A DNA stretch of 64,000 nt from Mycolicibacter virginiensis (GCF_022374935.2 NZ_CP092430.2:4898001-4962000); one strand, 5' to 3'. Counted from the first letter of the stretch, positions 38,526 to 48,366 are shown. A program made the numbers and translations. Notes: generated by a model not told the origin, from the letters alone.

Positions 38526-39065
38526 GTGCTTGAGCTCGCCATTTTGGGCTTGTTGCTCGAGTCGCCGATGCACGGCTACGAGCTCCGGAAGCGGTTGACC
38601 GGTCTGCTGGGTGCGTTCCGGGCGTTCTCCTACGGTTCGCTGTATCCCGCACTGCGGCGCATGCAGCTGGCCGGCGTGATCGCCGAGGACGCCGCGCCGA
38701 CGGGGACCCCGGTGCGCCGGGCCCGCCGGGTGTACCGGCTGACCGACGCCGGCCGTCAGCGATTCAACGAGCTGGTGTCCGACACCGGCCCGCAGAACTA
38801 CACCGACGACGGCTTCGGAGTCCACCTGGCGTTCTTCAACCGCACCCCGGCCGAGGCTCGGATGCGGATCCTCGAAGGCCGCCGCCGGCAGGTGGAAGAA
38901 CGCCGGGAAGGCCTGCGCAACGCGGTGGCACGGGCCAGCAACTCGTTGGACCGCTATACCCGCCAGCTGCACCAGCTCGGACTGGAGTCCAGCGAGCGGG
39001 AGGTCAATTGGCTCAACGAGCTGATCGCGGCCGAGCGCGCATCGAACCGGGCCGAACAACCCTGA
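38526..39065 (+). CDS. PadR-family transcriptional regulator (Rv0047-like)
   Basis: The protein has 179 residues. It begins [10 protein letters not shown] and has the PadR winged helix ([20 protein letters not shown]) followed by a C-terminal helical dimer domain. GTG 38526 is set by GGAGGTGA seven bases before it, and it gives the expected N-terminus. PadR proteins are mostly repressors of nearby genes. ino1 follows after 79 bases, so it may control ino1 or itself. The effector is unknown. Confidence 0.88.
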   Translation: MLELAILGLLLESPMHGYELRKRLTGLLGAFRAFSYGSLYPALRRMQLAGVIAEDAAPTGTPVRRARRVYRLTDAGRQRFNELVSDTGPQNYTDDGFGVHLAFFNRTPAEARMRILEGRRRQVEERREGLRNAVARASNSLDRYTRQLHQLGLESSEREVNWLNELIAAERASNRAEQP

Positions 39066-39144
39066 TCCTGCATACGGACGCGGGCATCGGGGAACCACAA
39101 CACAGCACGTCAGCAGTGAAAGCAGAAAAAGGAGAGCGTCGAAA

Positions 39145-40236
39145 ATGACTGAGCAAACGACGGATGTGCGGGTCGCCATTGTCGGCGTCGGCAACTGCGC
39201 GTCCTCGCTGGTCCAAGGCGTCCAGTACTACCAGAACGCCGATGACACCTCCACGGTCCCCGGCCTGATGCACGTGCGCTTCGGCCCGTACCACGTCCGC
39301 GACGTCAAGTTCGTCGCCGCGTTCGACGTGGACGCCAAGAAGGTCGGCTTCGACCTGTCCGAGGCCATCTTCGCCTCGGAGAACAACACCATCAAGATCG
39401 CTGACGTGCCGCCGACCAACGTCATCGTGCAGCGCGGCCCGACCCTGGACGGCATCGGCAAGTACTACGCCGAGACCATCGAGGTTTCCGACGCCGAGGC
39501 CGTGGACGTGGTCGCCGCGCTGCGCGAGGCCAAGGTCGACGTGCTGGTCTCCTACCTGCCGGTGGGTTCGGAAGAGGCCGACAAGTTCTACGCCCAGTGC
39601 GCCATCGACGCAGGCGTCGCATTCGTCAACGCGCTGCCGGTGTTCATCGCCTCCGACCCGGTGTGGGCCAAGAAGTTCGCCGACGCCGGCGTGCCGATCG
39701 TCGGCGACGACATCAAGAGCCAGGTGGGCGCCACCATCACCCACCGTGTGATGGCCAAGCTGTTCGAGGACCGCGGGGTCACCCTCGACCGCACCTACCA
39801 GCTCAACGTCGGCGGCAACATGGACTTCAAGAACATGCTCGAGCGTGAGCGGCTGGAGTCCAAGAAGGTCTCCAAGACCCAGGCCGTCACCTCTAACCTG
39901 ACCGGCTCGCTGGCCGGCAAGGTCGAGGACAAGAACGTCCACATCGGACCAAGCGACCACGTCGCCTGGCTCGACGACCGCAAGTGGGCCTACGTGCGGC
40001 TGGAAGGCCGCGCCTTCGGTGACGCACCGCTGAACCTGGAGTACAAGCTCGAGGTGTGGGACTCGCCGAACTCGGCCGGCATCATCATCGACGCGGTGCG
40101 TGCCGCCAAGATCGCCAAGGACCGCGGCATCGGCGGACCGATCCTGCCGGCATCGGCGTACCTGATGAAGAGCCCGCCCAAGCAGCTCGCTGACGACGTC
40201 GCGCGCGCCCAGCTCGAGGAATTCATCGTCGGCTAG
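39145..40236 (+). CDS. ino1: Myo-inositol-1-phosphate synthase
   Basis: The protein has 363 residues, near the 367 of M. tuberculosis Ino1. [16 protein letters not shown] is the NAD-binding glycine-rich loop, and [15 protein letters not shown] is the conserved active-site region. It turns glucose 6-phosphate into inositol 1-phosphate, the first step toward phosphatidylinositol, PIMs, LAM and mycothiol. AAAGGAGAG precedes the ATG. It sits after padR, as in other mycobacteria. Confidence 0.96.
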   Translation: MTEQTTDVRVAIVGVGNCASSLVQGVQYYQNADDTSTVPGLMHVRFGPYHVRDVKFVAAFDVDAKKVGFDLSEAIFASENNTIKIADVPPTNVIVQRGPTLDGIGKYYAETIEVSDAEAVDVVAALREAKVDVLVSYLPVGSEEADKFYAQCAIDAGVAFVNALPVFIASDPVWAKKFADAGVPIVGDDIKSQVGATITHRVMAKLFEDRGVTLDRTYQLNVGGNMDFKNMLERERLESKKVSKTQAVTSNLTGSLAGKVEDKNVHIGPSDHVAWLDDRKWAYVRLEGRAFGDAPLNLEYKLEVWDSPNSAGIIIDAVRAAKIAKDRGIGGPILPASAYLMKSPPKQLADDVARAQLEEFIVG

Positions 40237-40256
40237 ACGCCGACTCTGCGCCGGAA

Positions 40257-41141
40257 ATGACTGACGACGAGCTGGCCGGCCTCTCGGAGTTCGCCCTCTT
40301 GGGGGGCAACGCCGAGCAGGCCGGTCTGGCCGGTCCATTGCCCGATGTGGAGCGGATCGAGACCGGCGAAGTCAGTGCACTGCGCTGGGGTTCGGCACCG
40401 CCGCGGGTGGTGTTCCTGCATGGCGGCGCGCAGAACGCTCACACCTGGGACACCGTCATCCTCGGGCTCGGCGAGCCCGCGCTGGCGGTGGACCTGCCCG
40501 GCCATGGCCGTTCGGCGTGGCGCGAGGACGGCGACTACTCACCGCAGCGCAATGCCGCCACCCTGGCGCCCGTGCTGCAGGAGCTGGCACCGGATGCCGA
40601 GTTGGTAGTCGGCATGTCCCTGGGCGGGCTGACCGCGATCCGCCTGGCGGCCACCGCCGGCGAGCTGGTGCGCCGATTGGCGATTGTGGATGTGACGCCA
40701 TCGGCGTTGCAGCGCCATGCCGAGATGAGTGCCGCCGACCGCGGGACCGTGTCATTGGCCCAAGGCGACCGGACCTTCCCCGATTTCGAGTCGCTGTTGG
40801 CCGTCACCGCCGCCGCCGCACCGCACCGGGATCAGGAGTCGCTGCGACGCGGGCTGCTCCACAACACCCGCCGGTTGCCGGACGGCAGCTGGACCTGGCG
40901 CTACGACACCATCCGCTCCGTCGGCGACTTCACCGAACTGTGGACCGATGTCTCGGCGATCACCGCGCCCACCACCTTGATCCGCGGCGGCGATTCGTTC
41001 TTCGTGACCGCCGACGACGTCGCCGAGTACACGCAACGCTCGCCGGGGCTGACCACCCACGTGGTGGACGGCGCCGGACACTCCGTGCAAAGTGATCGGC
41101 CTCGCGTGCTGGTCGAGCTGCTTCGCATGACCCTCGCCTGA
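40257..41141 (+). CDS. Alpha/beta hydrolase (Rv0045-like esterase)
   Basis: The protein has 294 residues with VVFLHGGAQNAHTW (oxyanion region), VGMSLGGL near residue 120 (nucleophile Ser), DSFFV (Asp region) and GAGHSVQ near residue 276 (His). The lack of a signal peptide places it in the cytosol. Rv0045c is a short-chain esterase, and the overall pattern matches. It starts 20 bases after ino1, so they may share a transcript. Confidence 0.85.
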   Translation: MTDDELAGLSEFALLGGNAEQAGLAGPLPDVERIETGEVSALRWGSAPPRVVFLHGGAQNAHTWDTVILGLGEPALAVDLPGHGRSAWREDGDYSPQRNAATLAPVLQELAPDAELVVGMSLGGLTAIRLAATAGELVRRLAIVDVTPSALQRHAEMSAADRGTVSLAQGDRTFPDFESLLAVTAAAAPHRDQESLRRGLLHNTRRLPDGSWTWRYDTIRSVGDFTELWTDVSAITAPTTLIRGGDSFFVTADDVAEYTQRSPGLTTHVVDGAGHSVQSDRPRVLVELLRMTLA

Positions 41142-41192
41142 AACCCCATCAACCCGTCGGTCCACTCGCCTGATACCCGGCAATTCCGGGGA

Positions 41193-41198
41193 TAAGGT
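41193..41198 (+). promoter_or_regulatory. -10 element for leaderless transcript of the gene at 41205
   Basis: TAAGGT fits TANNNT and ends six bases before ATG 41205. No ribosome site is seen. Confidence 0.5.
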
Positions 41199-41204
41199 GG
41201 CGAG

Positions 41205-42002
41205 ATGGCCCGGCCCATCCGCATCGCCGTCCAACTGCAGCCCCAACACGCGGCGCACTACGGCGCCATCCGCGACGCGGTCCGGCGTTGCGAAGACACC
41301 GGTGTCGACATCGCCTTCAACTGGGACCACTTCTTCCCGCTCTACGGCGACCGCGACGGACCGCACTTCGAATGCTGGACCATGCTGGCCGCCTGGGCCG
41401 AGCAGACCTCGCGCATCCAGATCGGCGCGCTGGTGTCGTGTAACTCCTATCGCAACCCGGAGCTGCTCGCCGACATGGCCCGCACCGTCGACCACATTGG
41501 CGACGGCCGGCTGATCCTGGGCATCGGTTCGGGCTGGAAGCACCGGGACTACCGAGAATACGGCTACGAGTTCGGGACCGCAGGCAGCCGCCTCGACGAC
41601 CTGGCCGGCGCACTGCCGCGCATCAAAAGCCGCCTGGCCCAGCTCAATCCGCCACCCACCCGGGCGATGCCGCTGTTGATCGGCGGCGGCGGGGAGCGCA
41701 AGACCCTGCGCCTGGTCGCCGAACACGCCGACATGTGGCACAGCTTCGCCGACGCCGACAGCTACCCGCACAAGGCCGCCGTGCTCGCCGAGCACTGCGC
41801 CGCCGTCGGGCGAGACCCCGCCACGATCGAACACTCCGCGGCGCTGGGCGGCGACCAGACGCGCGGCAGCGTGGCCGAGTTACTCGCCGAGGCGGATGCG
41901 TTGACGCGCCTGGGGGTGAGCCTGCTGACCATCGGCAGCAGCGGACCCGACTACGACCTGTCCGCCGCCGAGGCGCTGTGCCGATGGCGCGACCAGCAAT
42001 AA
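41205..42002 (+). CDS. Luciferase-like F420-type oxidoreductase (Rv0044-like)
   Basis: The protein has 265 residues and a bacterial luciferase-like TIM barrel with the features FNWDHFFP, LGIGSGWKHRDYREYG and LLIGGGGERKTL. Actinobacterial members commonly use F420 or FMN. Substrate unknown. The last 19 bases overlap the ABC transporter gene that follows, so the two are probably translated from one message. Confidence 0.85.
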   Translation: MARPIRIAVQLQPQHAAHYGAIRDAVRRCEDTGVDIAFNWDHFFPLYGDRDGPHFECWTMLAAWAEQTSRIQIGALVSCNSYRNPELLADMARTVDHIGDGRLILGIGSGWKHRDYREYGYEFGTAGSRLDDLAGALPRIKSRLAQLNPPPTRAMPLLIGGGGERKTLRLVAEHADMWHSFADADSYPHKAAVLAEHCAAVGRDPATIEHSAALGGDQTRGSVAELLAEADALTRLGVSLLTIGSSGPDYDLSAAEALCRWRDQQ

Positions 42003-43765
42003 GGCTCGCGGCGTTCATCGCCACCTGCCTGATCGTGTGCGGTCTGGCGGCGGTGCCGCCGGCCGGGGCCGCCCCGGACCTGTGCACCCCGCCCGGGGAG
42101 CAGGCCGCCGTCGCGCTGCCGGTCAAACTGGCCAACGCCAAGCGGCCACGCGAGGACAAATACACCACGGCCGGCGTCGAACCGCTCAGTTCGATTGATG
42201 TGACCAAGCTCGGGCTGGGCACCCCGGGTGTGCTGACGGTCGGCACGCTGACCGAAAGCCCCCCGACGAACTGCATCAACGCCAAAGGCCGCTACAGCGG
42301 GTTCGACAATGAACTGCTGCGGGCCATCGCCAAGAAACTGGGCCTACGAGTCCACTTCGTCGGCACCGACTTCTTCGGCCTGCTGGCCCAAGTGGAATCG
42401 GGACGTTTCGACGTCGGGTCGGCATCGATCAACGCCACCGACGAGCGGCGCCGCACCGTCGGCTTCACCAACGGCTACGACTTCGGCTACATGGCCCTGG
42501 TGGTCCCGGCCGGATCCGGGATCACCGGATACGACTCCCTGACCAGCGGGCAGCGCATCGCGGTGGTCCAGGGCACCGTCGAAGACGCCTACGTCGTCGA
42601 CACCCTGGAAGTCGAACCGGTGCGGTTCCCCGACTCGATCACGCTGTACGCCAGCCTGAAAAGCCGCCAGGTGGACGCGTGGGTGGCGCCGTCGCTCACC
42701 GCACTGAACCTGCTGAAGCCCGGCGATCCGGCGCAGATCGTGAGCTATACCTTCAGCCCGGCCGGCTTCGAGGCCTACGCGGTGGCCAAGGGCAACCAGG
42801 CGCTGATCTCGGCGCTGAACTCCGGCCTGGACGCGGTCATCGAAGACGGCACCTGGCCGCAGCTGTTCACCGACTGGGTGCCGCGGCCGTTGCCGCCGGA
42901 CTGGCAGCCGGGTTCCAAGTCGGCGGCCACCCCGCATCTGCCGGACTTCGCCGCGATCGCGGCGCGGCATCACCGGCTCGAGTCAGAGCCGTACACGCCC
43001 AAATCCACGCTGGCGCAGCTCCGCGACTCCTTCTTCGACTGGCACTTGTACCGGCGCGCGCTGCCGGACCTGCTCAAGACCGGTCTGCCCAACACGCTGC
43101 TGCTGACGGTGAGCGGTGGCGCCATCGGCTTGGTGGCGGGGCTGGGTCTGGCCGTGGCCGGACTCTCGCGCACCCGATGGCTGCGCTGGCCGGCGCGGAT
43201 CTACACCGACATCTTCCGGGGACTGCCCGAGGTGCTGATCATCCTGCTGATCGGCCTGGCGGTCGGGCCGCTGGTGGGCGGGCTGACACACAACAACCCG
43301 TACCCGTTGGGGATCGCGGCGCTGGGGCTGACCGCGGCGGCCTATATCGGGGAGATCTTGCGCTCGGGCATCCAGAGCGTGGAGTCCGGCCAGCTGGAGG
43401 CCTCGCGCGCACTGGGTTTCGGCTACCCGGCGGCGATGCGCCTGGTGGTGATCCCGCAGGGCATCCGGCGAGTACTGCCGGCGCTGGTCAACCAGTTCAT
43501 CGCTCTGCTGAAGGCATCGGCGCTGCTGTACTTCCTCGGTCTGGTCGCCGGTCAGCGGGAGCTTTTCCAGGTGGGCCGCGACTTCAACGCCCAGACCGGC
43601 AGCCTCTCCCCCCTGGTGGCCGCCGGCGTCCTCTATCTGGCCCTGACCATTCCGCTGACACACCTGGTCAACTTCGTCGATCATCGGTTGCGGCGCGGCC
43701 GGCCCGCCGAAGCCGACGATTTCGTCGAGCTGAGCCCGGCGATCTCCAGTCAGGAGATGACGTGA
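41984..43765 (+). CDS. Polar amino-acid ABC transporter, fused binding protein and permease
   Basis: The protein has 593 residues. A signal peptide (ending AGAAP) is followed by a type II periplasmic binding domain (about residues 60-290; VGTLTESPPTN, GFDNELLRAIAKKLG), then a HisM/GlnP-type permease domain with the EAA loop ASRALGFGYPAAMRLVVIPQ. Such fusions resemble GlnP-type glutamine/glutamate importers. ATG 41984 lies inside the end of the preceding oxidoreductase gene, 19 bases of overlap. The ATPase gene follows with a GTGA overlap. Substrate cannot be fixed from sequence. Confidence 0.9.
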   Translation: MARPAIRLAAFIATCLIVCGLAAVPPAGAAPDLCTPPGEQAAVALPVKLANAKRPREDKYTTAGVEPLSSIDVTKLGLGTPGVLTVGTLTESPPTNCINAKGRYSGFDNELLRAIAKKLGLRVHFVGTDFFGLLAQVESGRFDVGSASINATDERRRTVGFTNGYDFGYMALVVPAGSGITGYDSLTSGQRIAVVQGTVEDAYVVDTLEVEPVRFPDSITLYASLKSRQVDAWVAPSLTALNLLKPGDPAQIVSYTFSPAGFEAYAVAKGNQALISALNSGLDAVIEDGTWPQLFTDWVPRPLPPDWQPGSKSAATPHLPDFAAIAARHHRLESEPYTPKSTLAQLRDSFFDWHLYRRALPDLLKTGLPNTLLLTVSGGAIGLVAGLGLAVAGLSRTRWLRWPARIYTDIFRGLPEVLIILLIGLAVGPLVGGLTHNNPYPLGIAALGLTAAAYIGEILRSGIQSVESGQLEASRALGFGYPAAMRLVVIPQGIRRVLPALVNQFIALLKASALLYFLGLVAGQRELFQVGRDFNAQTGSLSPLVAAGVLYLALTIPLTHLVNFVDHRLRRGRPAEADDFVELSPAISSQEMT

Positions 43766-44508
43766 CAGCGCCGTCGGACCGCGAGCCGGTGTCGTTGGCG
43801 GCCAAGGGGATTCAGTTGTCCTTCGGCAAACATCAGGTGCTGCGCGGGGTCGACCTCGACGTGCCGGCGGGCGCCACCGCCGCGGTGATCGGTCCCTCCG
43901 GCTCGGGTAAGTCGACGATGCTGCGCACCTTGAACCGGCTCCACGAACCCGACGCAGGCGATGTCCTGCTGGGTGGCCGATCGGTGCTGGCCGACGACCC
44001 CGACGAGCTGCGCCAGCGGATCGGGATGGTGTTCCAGCATTTCAATCTGTTCCCGCACCGCAGCGTGCTGGACAACATCACGCTGGCTCCGCGCAAGCTG
44101 CGCGGGATGTCCGACGACGCGGCCCGCGAGCTCGCGCTGGGCCTGCTGGACCGCGTCGGGCTGAAGAACAAGGCCGCCTCGCGCCCGTCGGCGCTCTCCG
44201 GCGGCCAGCAACAACGGGTGGCGATCGCCCGGGCGCTGGCGATGCAGCCGCAGGTGATGCTTTTCGACGAGGCCACCTCGGCGCTGGACCCGGAGTTGGT
44301 CAAGGGGATCCTGGCGTTGATCGCCGAACTCGGCGCCGACGGCATGACGATGGTCGTGGTCACCCATGAGATGGGCTTCGCCCGCTCCGCGTCGGACACG
44401 GTGGTCTTCATGGACCGGGGCAGGGTCGTGGAGTCCGGCCCGCCGGATCAGCTGTTCGACAACGCAGCGACGGAGCGGCTGCAGAAGTTCCTGTCCCAAG
44501 TGTTGTGA
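43762..44508 (+). CDS. Polar amino-acid ABC transporter ATP-binding protein
   Basis: The protein has 248 residues with Walker A GPSGSGKST, Q-loop FQHFNLF, signature LSGGQQQRV, Walker B VMLFDEA and H-loop VTHEM. It powers the fused binding-protein/permease encoded immediately upstream; the GTG start overlaps that stop by four bases. It is of the GlnQ/HisP class. Confidence 0.93.
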   Translation: MTAPSDREPVSLAAKGIQLSFGKHQVLRGVDLDVPAGATAAVIGPSGSGKSTMLRTLNRLHEPDAGDVLLGGRSVLADDPDELRQRIGMVFQHFNLFPHRSVLDNITLAPRKLRGMSDDAARELALGLLDRVGLKNKAASRPSALSGGQQQRVAIARALAMQPQVMLFDEATSALDPELVKGILALIAELGADGMTMVVVTHEMGFARSASDTVVFMDRGRVVESGPPDQLFDNAATERLQKFLSQVL

Positions 44509-44552
44509 CAGCAACCTTCGCAGACCTATCACCCCTCGTGGGGACCGCCGGT

Positions 44553-44558
44553 TAGACT
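44553..44558 (+). promoter_or_regulatory. -10 element for leaderless transcript of the MarR gene
   Basis: TAGACT fits TANNNT and ends eight bases before ATG 44567. No ribosome site is seen. Confidence 0.5.
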
Positions 44559-44566
44559 GGCGAACT

Positions 44567-45079
44567 ATGACGGAGAGCACTGCCGATACGCCGCAGGTGA
44601 CGGCGATCGCGGAAGGCTTGCACCGCTCGCTGTCCAAACTCTTTTCGATACTGCGGCGCGGCGACATCAGCAGAGGCACGCCGACCGGCGAGTTGACCCT
44701 GGCTCAGCTGTCGATCCTGATCACGCTGCTGAATCGCGGCCCCATCCGCATGACCGAGCTGGCCGCTCACGAACGGGTCCGCACCCCCACCACCACGGTG
44801 GCGATCCGCCGCCTGGAGAAGATCGGCCTGGTCAAGCGCAGCCGGGATCCGTCCGATCTGCGGGCGGTGCTGGTTGACATCACCCCCGAAGGCCTGGCCA
44901 GCCACCGCGAGTCGCTGGCAAACCGGCACGCCGCGCTGGCGGCGATGCTGAGCAAGCTCAGCCAGGAAGACCTGGACACCCTGACCCGGGCGCTCGAGCC
45001 CCTGGAGCGCCTGGCCACCTGTGACGGTGTCGAACCGGCAGCCGCCGGCGATGCGGGCTGCCCCATGGATTGCGGTTGA
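44567..45079 (+). CDS. MarR-family transcriptional regulator (Rv0042-like)
   Basis: The protein has 170 residues. It has the MarR winged helix with recognition region TTTVAIRRLEKIGLVKRSRDPSD split by the wing. The C-terminus ends in a short cysteine-rich tail (CDG...GCPMDCG) that could sense oxidation or bind metal; this is inference. The stop overlaps the next gene's ATG by one base (TGATG), so the SDR enzyme is coupled to it. Probable role: control of itself and of the oxidoreductase. Confidence 0.85.
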   Translation: MTESTADTPQVTAIAEGLHRSLSKLFSILRRGDISRGTPTGELTLAQLSILITLLNRGPIRMTELAAHERVRTPTTTVAIRRLEKIGLVKRSRDPSDLRAVLVDITPEGLASHRESLANRHAALAAMLSKLSQEDLDTLTRALEPLERLATCDGVEPAAAGDAGCPMDCG

Positions 45080-45744
45080 TGCCGACTGCTCTGATCACCG
45101 GAGCCGGCGGCGGTATCGGTTCGGCGATAGCGGCGGCATTGGCGCCCACCCACACCCTATTGCTCGCCGGTCGGCCATCAGCGCGTCTCGACGCGGTGGC
45201 CGAAAGGCTCGGTGCCACCACCTGGCCGCTCGACCTGGCCGACATCGACGGGATCGACGCAGCCACCGAGATCGTCGACGAACTCGACGTCTTGGTGCAC
45301 AACGCCGGGGTGATGCTGCCGGGTGCTGCCGGCGAGTCCTATATCGAGGAGTGGCGGGCCACGTTCGAGGTGAACGTATTCGGTGCGGTGGCCCTGACCC
45401 TGGCTCTGTTACCCGCGTTGCGGGCGGCCCGCGGGCAGGTGGTCTTCATCAACTCCGGTGCCGGACACCGGGTTTCCCCGGGAATGGCGTCGTATTCGGC
45501 GAGCAAGTTCGCGCTGCGGGCGTTCGCGGATTCACTGCGCAGTGACGAGCCGGCACTACGGGTCACCACCGTGTACCCGGGCCGGGTCGACACCGACATG
45601 CAGCAAGACCTGGTCGCCTATGAGGGCGGCGAGTACGACCCGGCCCGCTTCCTGCGTCCCGACACCGTGGCCGAAGTGGTGGCCGCCGCGATACGCACAC
45701 CCGCCGAGGCACAGCTGCAAGAAGTGGTGATCCGGCCGCGCTGA
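45079..45744 (+). CDS. Short-chain dehydrogenase/reductase
   Basis: The protein has 221 residues. GAGGGIGS is the NAD(P)-binding loop, NAGVM is the NAG motif, and YSASK holds the catalytic tyrosine and lysine. It is a classical SDR. It is coupled to the MarR gene upstream. Its stop is one base from the adenylate cyclase stop on the other strand. Substrate unknown. Confidence 0.88.
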   Translation: MPTALITGAGGGIGSAIAAALAPTHTLLLAGRPSARLDAVAERLGATTWPLDLADIDGIDAATEIVDELDVLVHNAGVMLPGAAGESYIEEWRATFEVNVFGAVALTLALLPALRAARGQVVFINSGAGHRVSPGMASYSASKFALRAFADSLRSDEPALRVTTVYPGRVDTDMQQDLVAYEGGEYDPARFLRPDTVAEVVAAAIRTPAEAQLQEVVIRPR

Positions 45745-45745
45745 G

Positions 45746-46882
45746 CTATCGGGTTTCCTGCCGCCGCACCCGGAACAATTTGGTCTCGCCCTCCACACCC
45801 TTCAGTGCACGGGTTCCAACAAACGACCAGGCGTACCCCGGGGCCTCCCCGATGGCCTCGCGGGCCGCGCCCTCCGTCATGACCTCGCCGGGCTCGGCGA
45901 CGCTGGTGACCCGGCTCGCGACATTGACCGGGCTGCCGAACCAATCCCGGGCGCGGCTCACCGCCCATCCCGACGCGATACCGGCCCGCAGTTGCGGCAG
46001 GTCGGGGTCGTCGGCGGCGCGGTCCAGCAGCTGCAGCGTGGCGCCGAGCAGCTTCGCGGCGTCGGACGACACCAGCATCACCGCATCGCCGATCGTCTTG
46101 ACCAGCCGCACCGGAGGGTTGACCACCTCGTGCGCCAGATCGGCAAGGCGTTCAACGAGTCCCACCAGTTCCTCGGGCGGTATCGCCTCGCCCAGCCGGG
46201 TGAACCCGACCATGTCGGCGAAGGCCACCGCGAGCTGCCGCGCCCCGGGCAGCGCAACCCCGGCCGCCCGCTCGGTGGCGTTGACCTCCTCACCTTCCAG
46301 CACCCGCCGCAGCTGGACAAACAGAATGTCGCGAATCATGTCCCCCAACAAGGGGATAACGGTTCGCACGATCTCCTCGTGGGCTTTGGCGACCTCAAGC
46401 TCGGTGAGGCCCGGCCGCATGATCGCCGATATGGTGCTGTACCGGAACGCCGGAACCGCCCGGGATATGCCCTCGGAAAGCCGGCGGATCATCAGCAGCA
46501 CCTGGCCCGGGTCCAGACCGGCCCCGACAAGTCGCTGCAATCGCACGGCGGCCTCGCCGTCGGCCCGCAAAAGCAGGGCGGCATCGGGATCATCCAACCG
46601 CGGCAGCCCCAGCGCACGTTCGATGCCCTGCAACAGGGCCAGATCAATGCCGTGGTCGGCGCTGACCGCACGTTCTGACACGTATTTGCCGTCGTCGCCC
46701 AGCGCACGATGCGCCGGCATCAGCATCGGCGCCACCTTGGCGCGGATCTGGTCCAGCCCGAAGCCCTCCTCCAGCAACCAGACCACCAGCTCGGCACGCT
46801 CCTCGCGGGCACTGGCATCCAGACCGTCGAACAGCCCCAGCTCCGCCAGCGTCTCGTGGAATGCTCCGCTCTCGGCCCACAT
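45746..46882 (-). CDS. Class III adenylate cyclase with N-terminal regulatory domain
   Basis: The protein has 378 residues. The first 200 form an all-helical regulatory domain like that of Rv1264/Rv2212. The catalytic domain has VAFADMVGFTRLGE (metal-binding Asp), VKTIGDAVM (Lys for adenine specificity and second metal Asp) and NVASRV (transition-state Asn and Arg). It makes cAMP; homologues respond to pH or fatty acids. It is cytosolic, with no membrane segments. It converges with the SDR gene. Confidence 0.88.
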   Translation of the reverse strand: MWAESGAFHETLAELGLFDGLDASAREERAELVVWLLEEGFGLDQIRAKVAPMLMPAHRALGDDGKYVSERAVSADHGIDLALLQGIERALGLPRLDDPDAALLLRADGEAAVRLQRLVGAGLDPGQVLLMIRRLSEGISRAVPAFRYSTISAIMRPGLTELEVAKAHEEIVRTVIPLLGDMIRDILFVQLRRVLEGEEVNATERAAGVALPGARQLAVAFADMVGFTRLGEAIPPEELVGLVERLADLAHEVVNPPVRLVKTIGDAVMLVSSDAAKLLGATLQLLDRAADDPDLPQLRAGIASGWAVSRARDWFGSPVNVASRVTSVAEPGEVMTEGAAREAIGEAPGYAWSFVGTRALKGVEGETKLFRVRRQETR

Positions 46883-46989
46883 CCTGTCGCCTCAAATCGT
46901 TGCCACACCGCCAGGTTGGCCGGCCATCCGTACCCCGGGTGCACCCGCAGGACGTGGTGGTCCGGCCGCCCCGGCCCGGTTGATTCGGG

Positions 46990-47661
46990 TCAGCCGATGA
47001 TGCCCGCCCGGACCTGGTCGGCTACCTTGAGCGCCTGATCGGACACGATCCCGCTGCTGCACACCAGAACCTCGATGGCCGCGTTGGACTTTCCGGTGAT
47101 CACGTGCGAGCACGTCGAGTGGTCCGAGACCCGGTTGGTGCGTACCGCGAAGCCGTCGCCGGCCTCCGACGGGGTCTGCACGTACCACTGCTCGTCGTCT
47201 TGGCCGGGCAGCGTCAGGTTGACCTGGTCACCGGCGCAGTTCTGCCAGGACTGCGCGGTCTCGCTCACGAAGTCCGACGCGGCCTCTTCGGTGGGGAACG
47301 CGGCGATCACCGTCGTAACCCGCACCCGAACCGGACCGGTCACATCGCTGGTGAGGGTCTGCAGATCGATCCCGCGGAATGAAGTGCCGCCATAAGTCGA
47401 TTCGGTTGCCGGATAGACCGCCCCGACACACCCCTTCTCAATGGACTTGTAGTTCCGCAGCCCGTTGGCGTGGTCGGTGACGGTCAGCGAGGGGTTCCGC
47501 AGTCCGGGACCGGCGAAGATGCTGTTGAGCGATGCGGGGTCGGGCTGCAGCGCCGCGAGGTCACCGGCCTCGACCGGGGCGGCGACGGCCGGCGCCGCAA
47601 GCACCCACCCGGCCGCAGCGATGGCGGCGGTGAACATGCCCAGAGTGTGCGAATCGCGCAT
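46990..47661 (-). CDS. Secreted PknH-like sensor-domain protein
   Basis: The protein has 223 residues: a signal peptide (to AVAAP) and a PknH-type sensor domain with four cysteines (KGCVGA, QNCAGD, STCSHV, LVCSSG). The pattern matches two disulfides in the PknH ectodomain. No kinase or membrane anchor is present, so it should be free or wall-associated outside the cell. A related gene lies 42 bases upstream on the same strand. Confidence 0.78.
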   Translation of the reverse strand: MRDSHTLGMFTAAIAAAGWVLAAPAVAAPVEAGDLAALQPDPASLNSIFAGPGLRNPSLTVTDHANGLRNYKSIEKGCVGAVYPATESTYGGTSFRGIDLQTLTSDVTGPVRVRVTTVIAAFPTEEAASDFVSETAQSWQNCAGDQVNLTLPGQDDEQWYVQTPSEAGDGFAVRTNRVSDHSTCSHVITGKSNAAIEVLVCSSGIVSDQALKVADQVRAGIIG

Positions 47662-47703
47662 GGCGAGCTGACCTTTCGTCGACGTAGTTCGGGAGGGCTG
47701 GAG

Positions 47704-48366
47704 CTAGGCGAGGTTGCGGACAATCTGCGAACGCAGGCTGCGTCCCTTGCCGCCCGGATTGGCGTCGGTGCACAGCCGGACGTCGACGACGTAGTTGTTC
47801 TTGGCCTGCAGCACCCGCTCGCAGCCCGCCGTGCCCTTCATGGGATTCGCGAACAGCGTGGCGAACAGTTCCAGTCCTCCCGCGGTGACCACACCGGCCT
47901 TGAGATCTGCGCTCATCCCATTGGTGTACTCGGCGGTCAACGGTGTGCCCTTGCAGCTCTTCCAGATGGCAGCCTGGTCATTGAGGTAGGTCTGCGCGGC
48001 TTTGGCGTCGGGGAACTCAGCGACGGCCTGGACCACGTTCGGGTTCAGCTCGCCACCGGGCTGCCGAAGGGTCTGCACGACGAAGTCGGTGTAACCCGAG
48101 CCGTCGTAGGCCGCCGCTGAGCCGGGCGCGTACACCGCCGTACAGTTCGCCGGCGTAGTGGTCGGCGTACTCAGCGGCTGAGTGCCGGACTCGGAGCTGA
48201 TCACCTGCATCGTGGTGTCCATCCGCTCGCTGACCTCATCGGCGGGAACCAGCACGTCAGCCAGGTCCACGGCACTCGGCGCGGCCTGCGCGATCGAGCC
48301 GTCCGCGAGCACCCCGATTAACGCCGCGGCCGAGACTGCCACCACTGAGGCTAGGTGAATTCGCAT
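47704..48366 (-). CDS. Secreted PknH-like sensor-domain protein
   Basis: The protein has 220 residues with a signal peptide ending AQAAP and a PknH-type domain with four cysteines (ANCTAV, KSCKGT, AGCERV, RLCTDA). ATG 48366 is chosen since the longer frame back to 48522 has no signal peptide at its start and low-complexity sequence. It forms a two-gene unit with the gene at 46990 and is divergent from a third relative at 48522. Confidence 0.78.
   Translation of the reverse strand: MRIHLASVVAVSAAALIGVLADGSIAQAAPSAVDLADVLVPADEVSERMDTTMQVISSESGTQPLSTPTTTPANCTAVYAPGSAAAYDGSGYTDFVVQTLRQPGGELNPNVVQAVAEFPDAKAAQTYLNDQAAIWKSCKGTPLTAEYTNGMSADLKAGVVTAGGLELFATLFANPMKGTAGCERVLQAKNNYVVDVRLCTDANPGGKGRSLRSQIVRNLA

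Noticed and set aside
38315..38542. Minus-strand frame of 75 codons with repeated RRSWDRRINPAV
   Set aside because: It is a translation of the 57-base repeat and shares the same residues with a false frame at 30109-30738.
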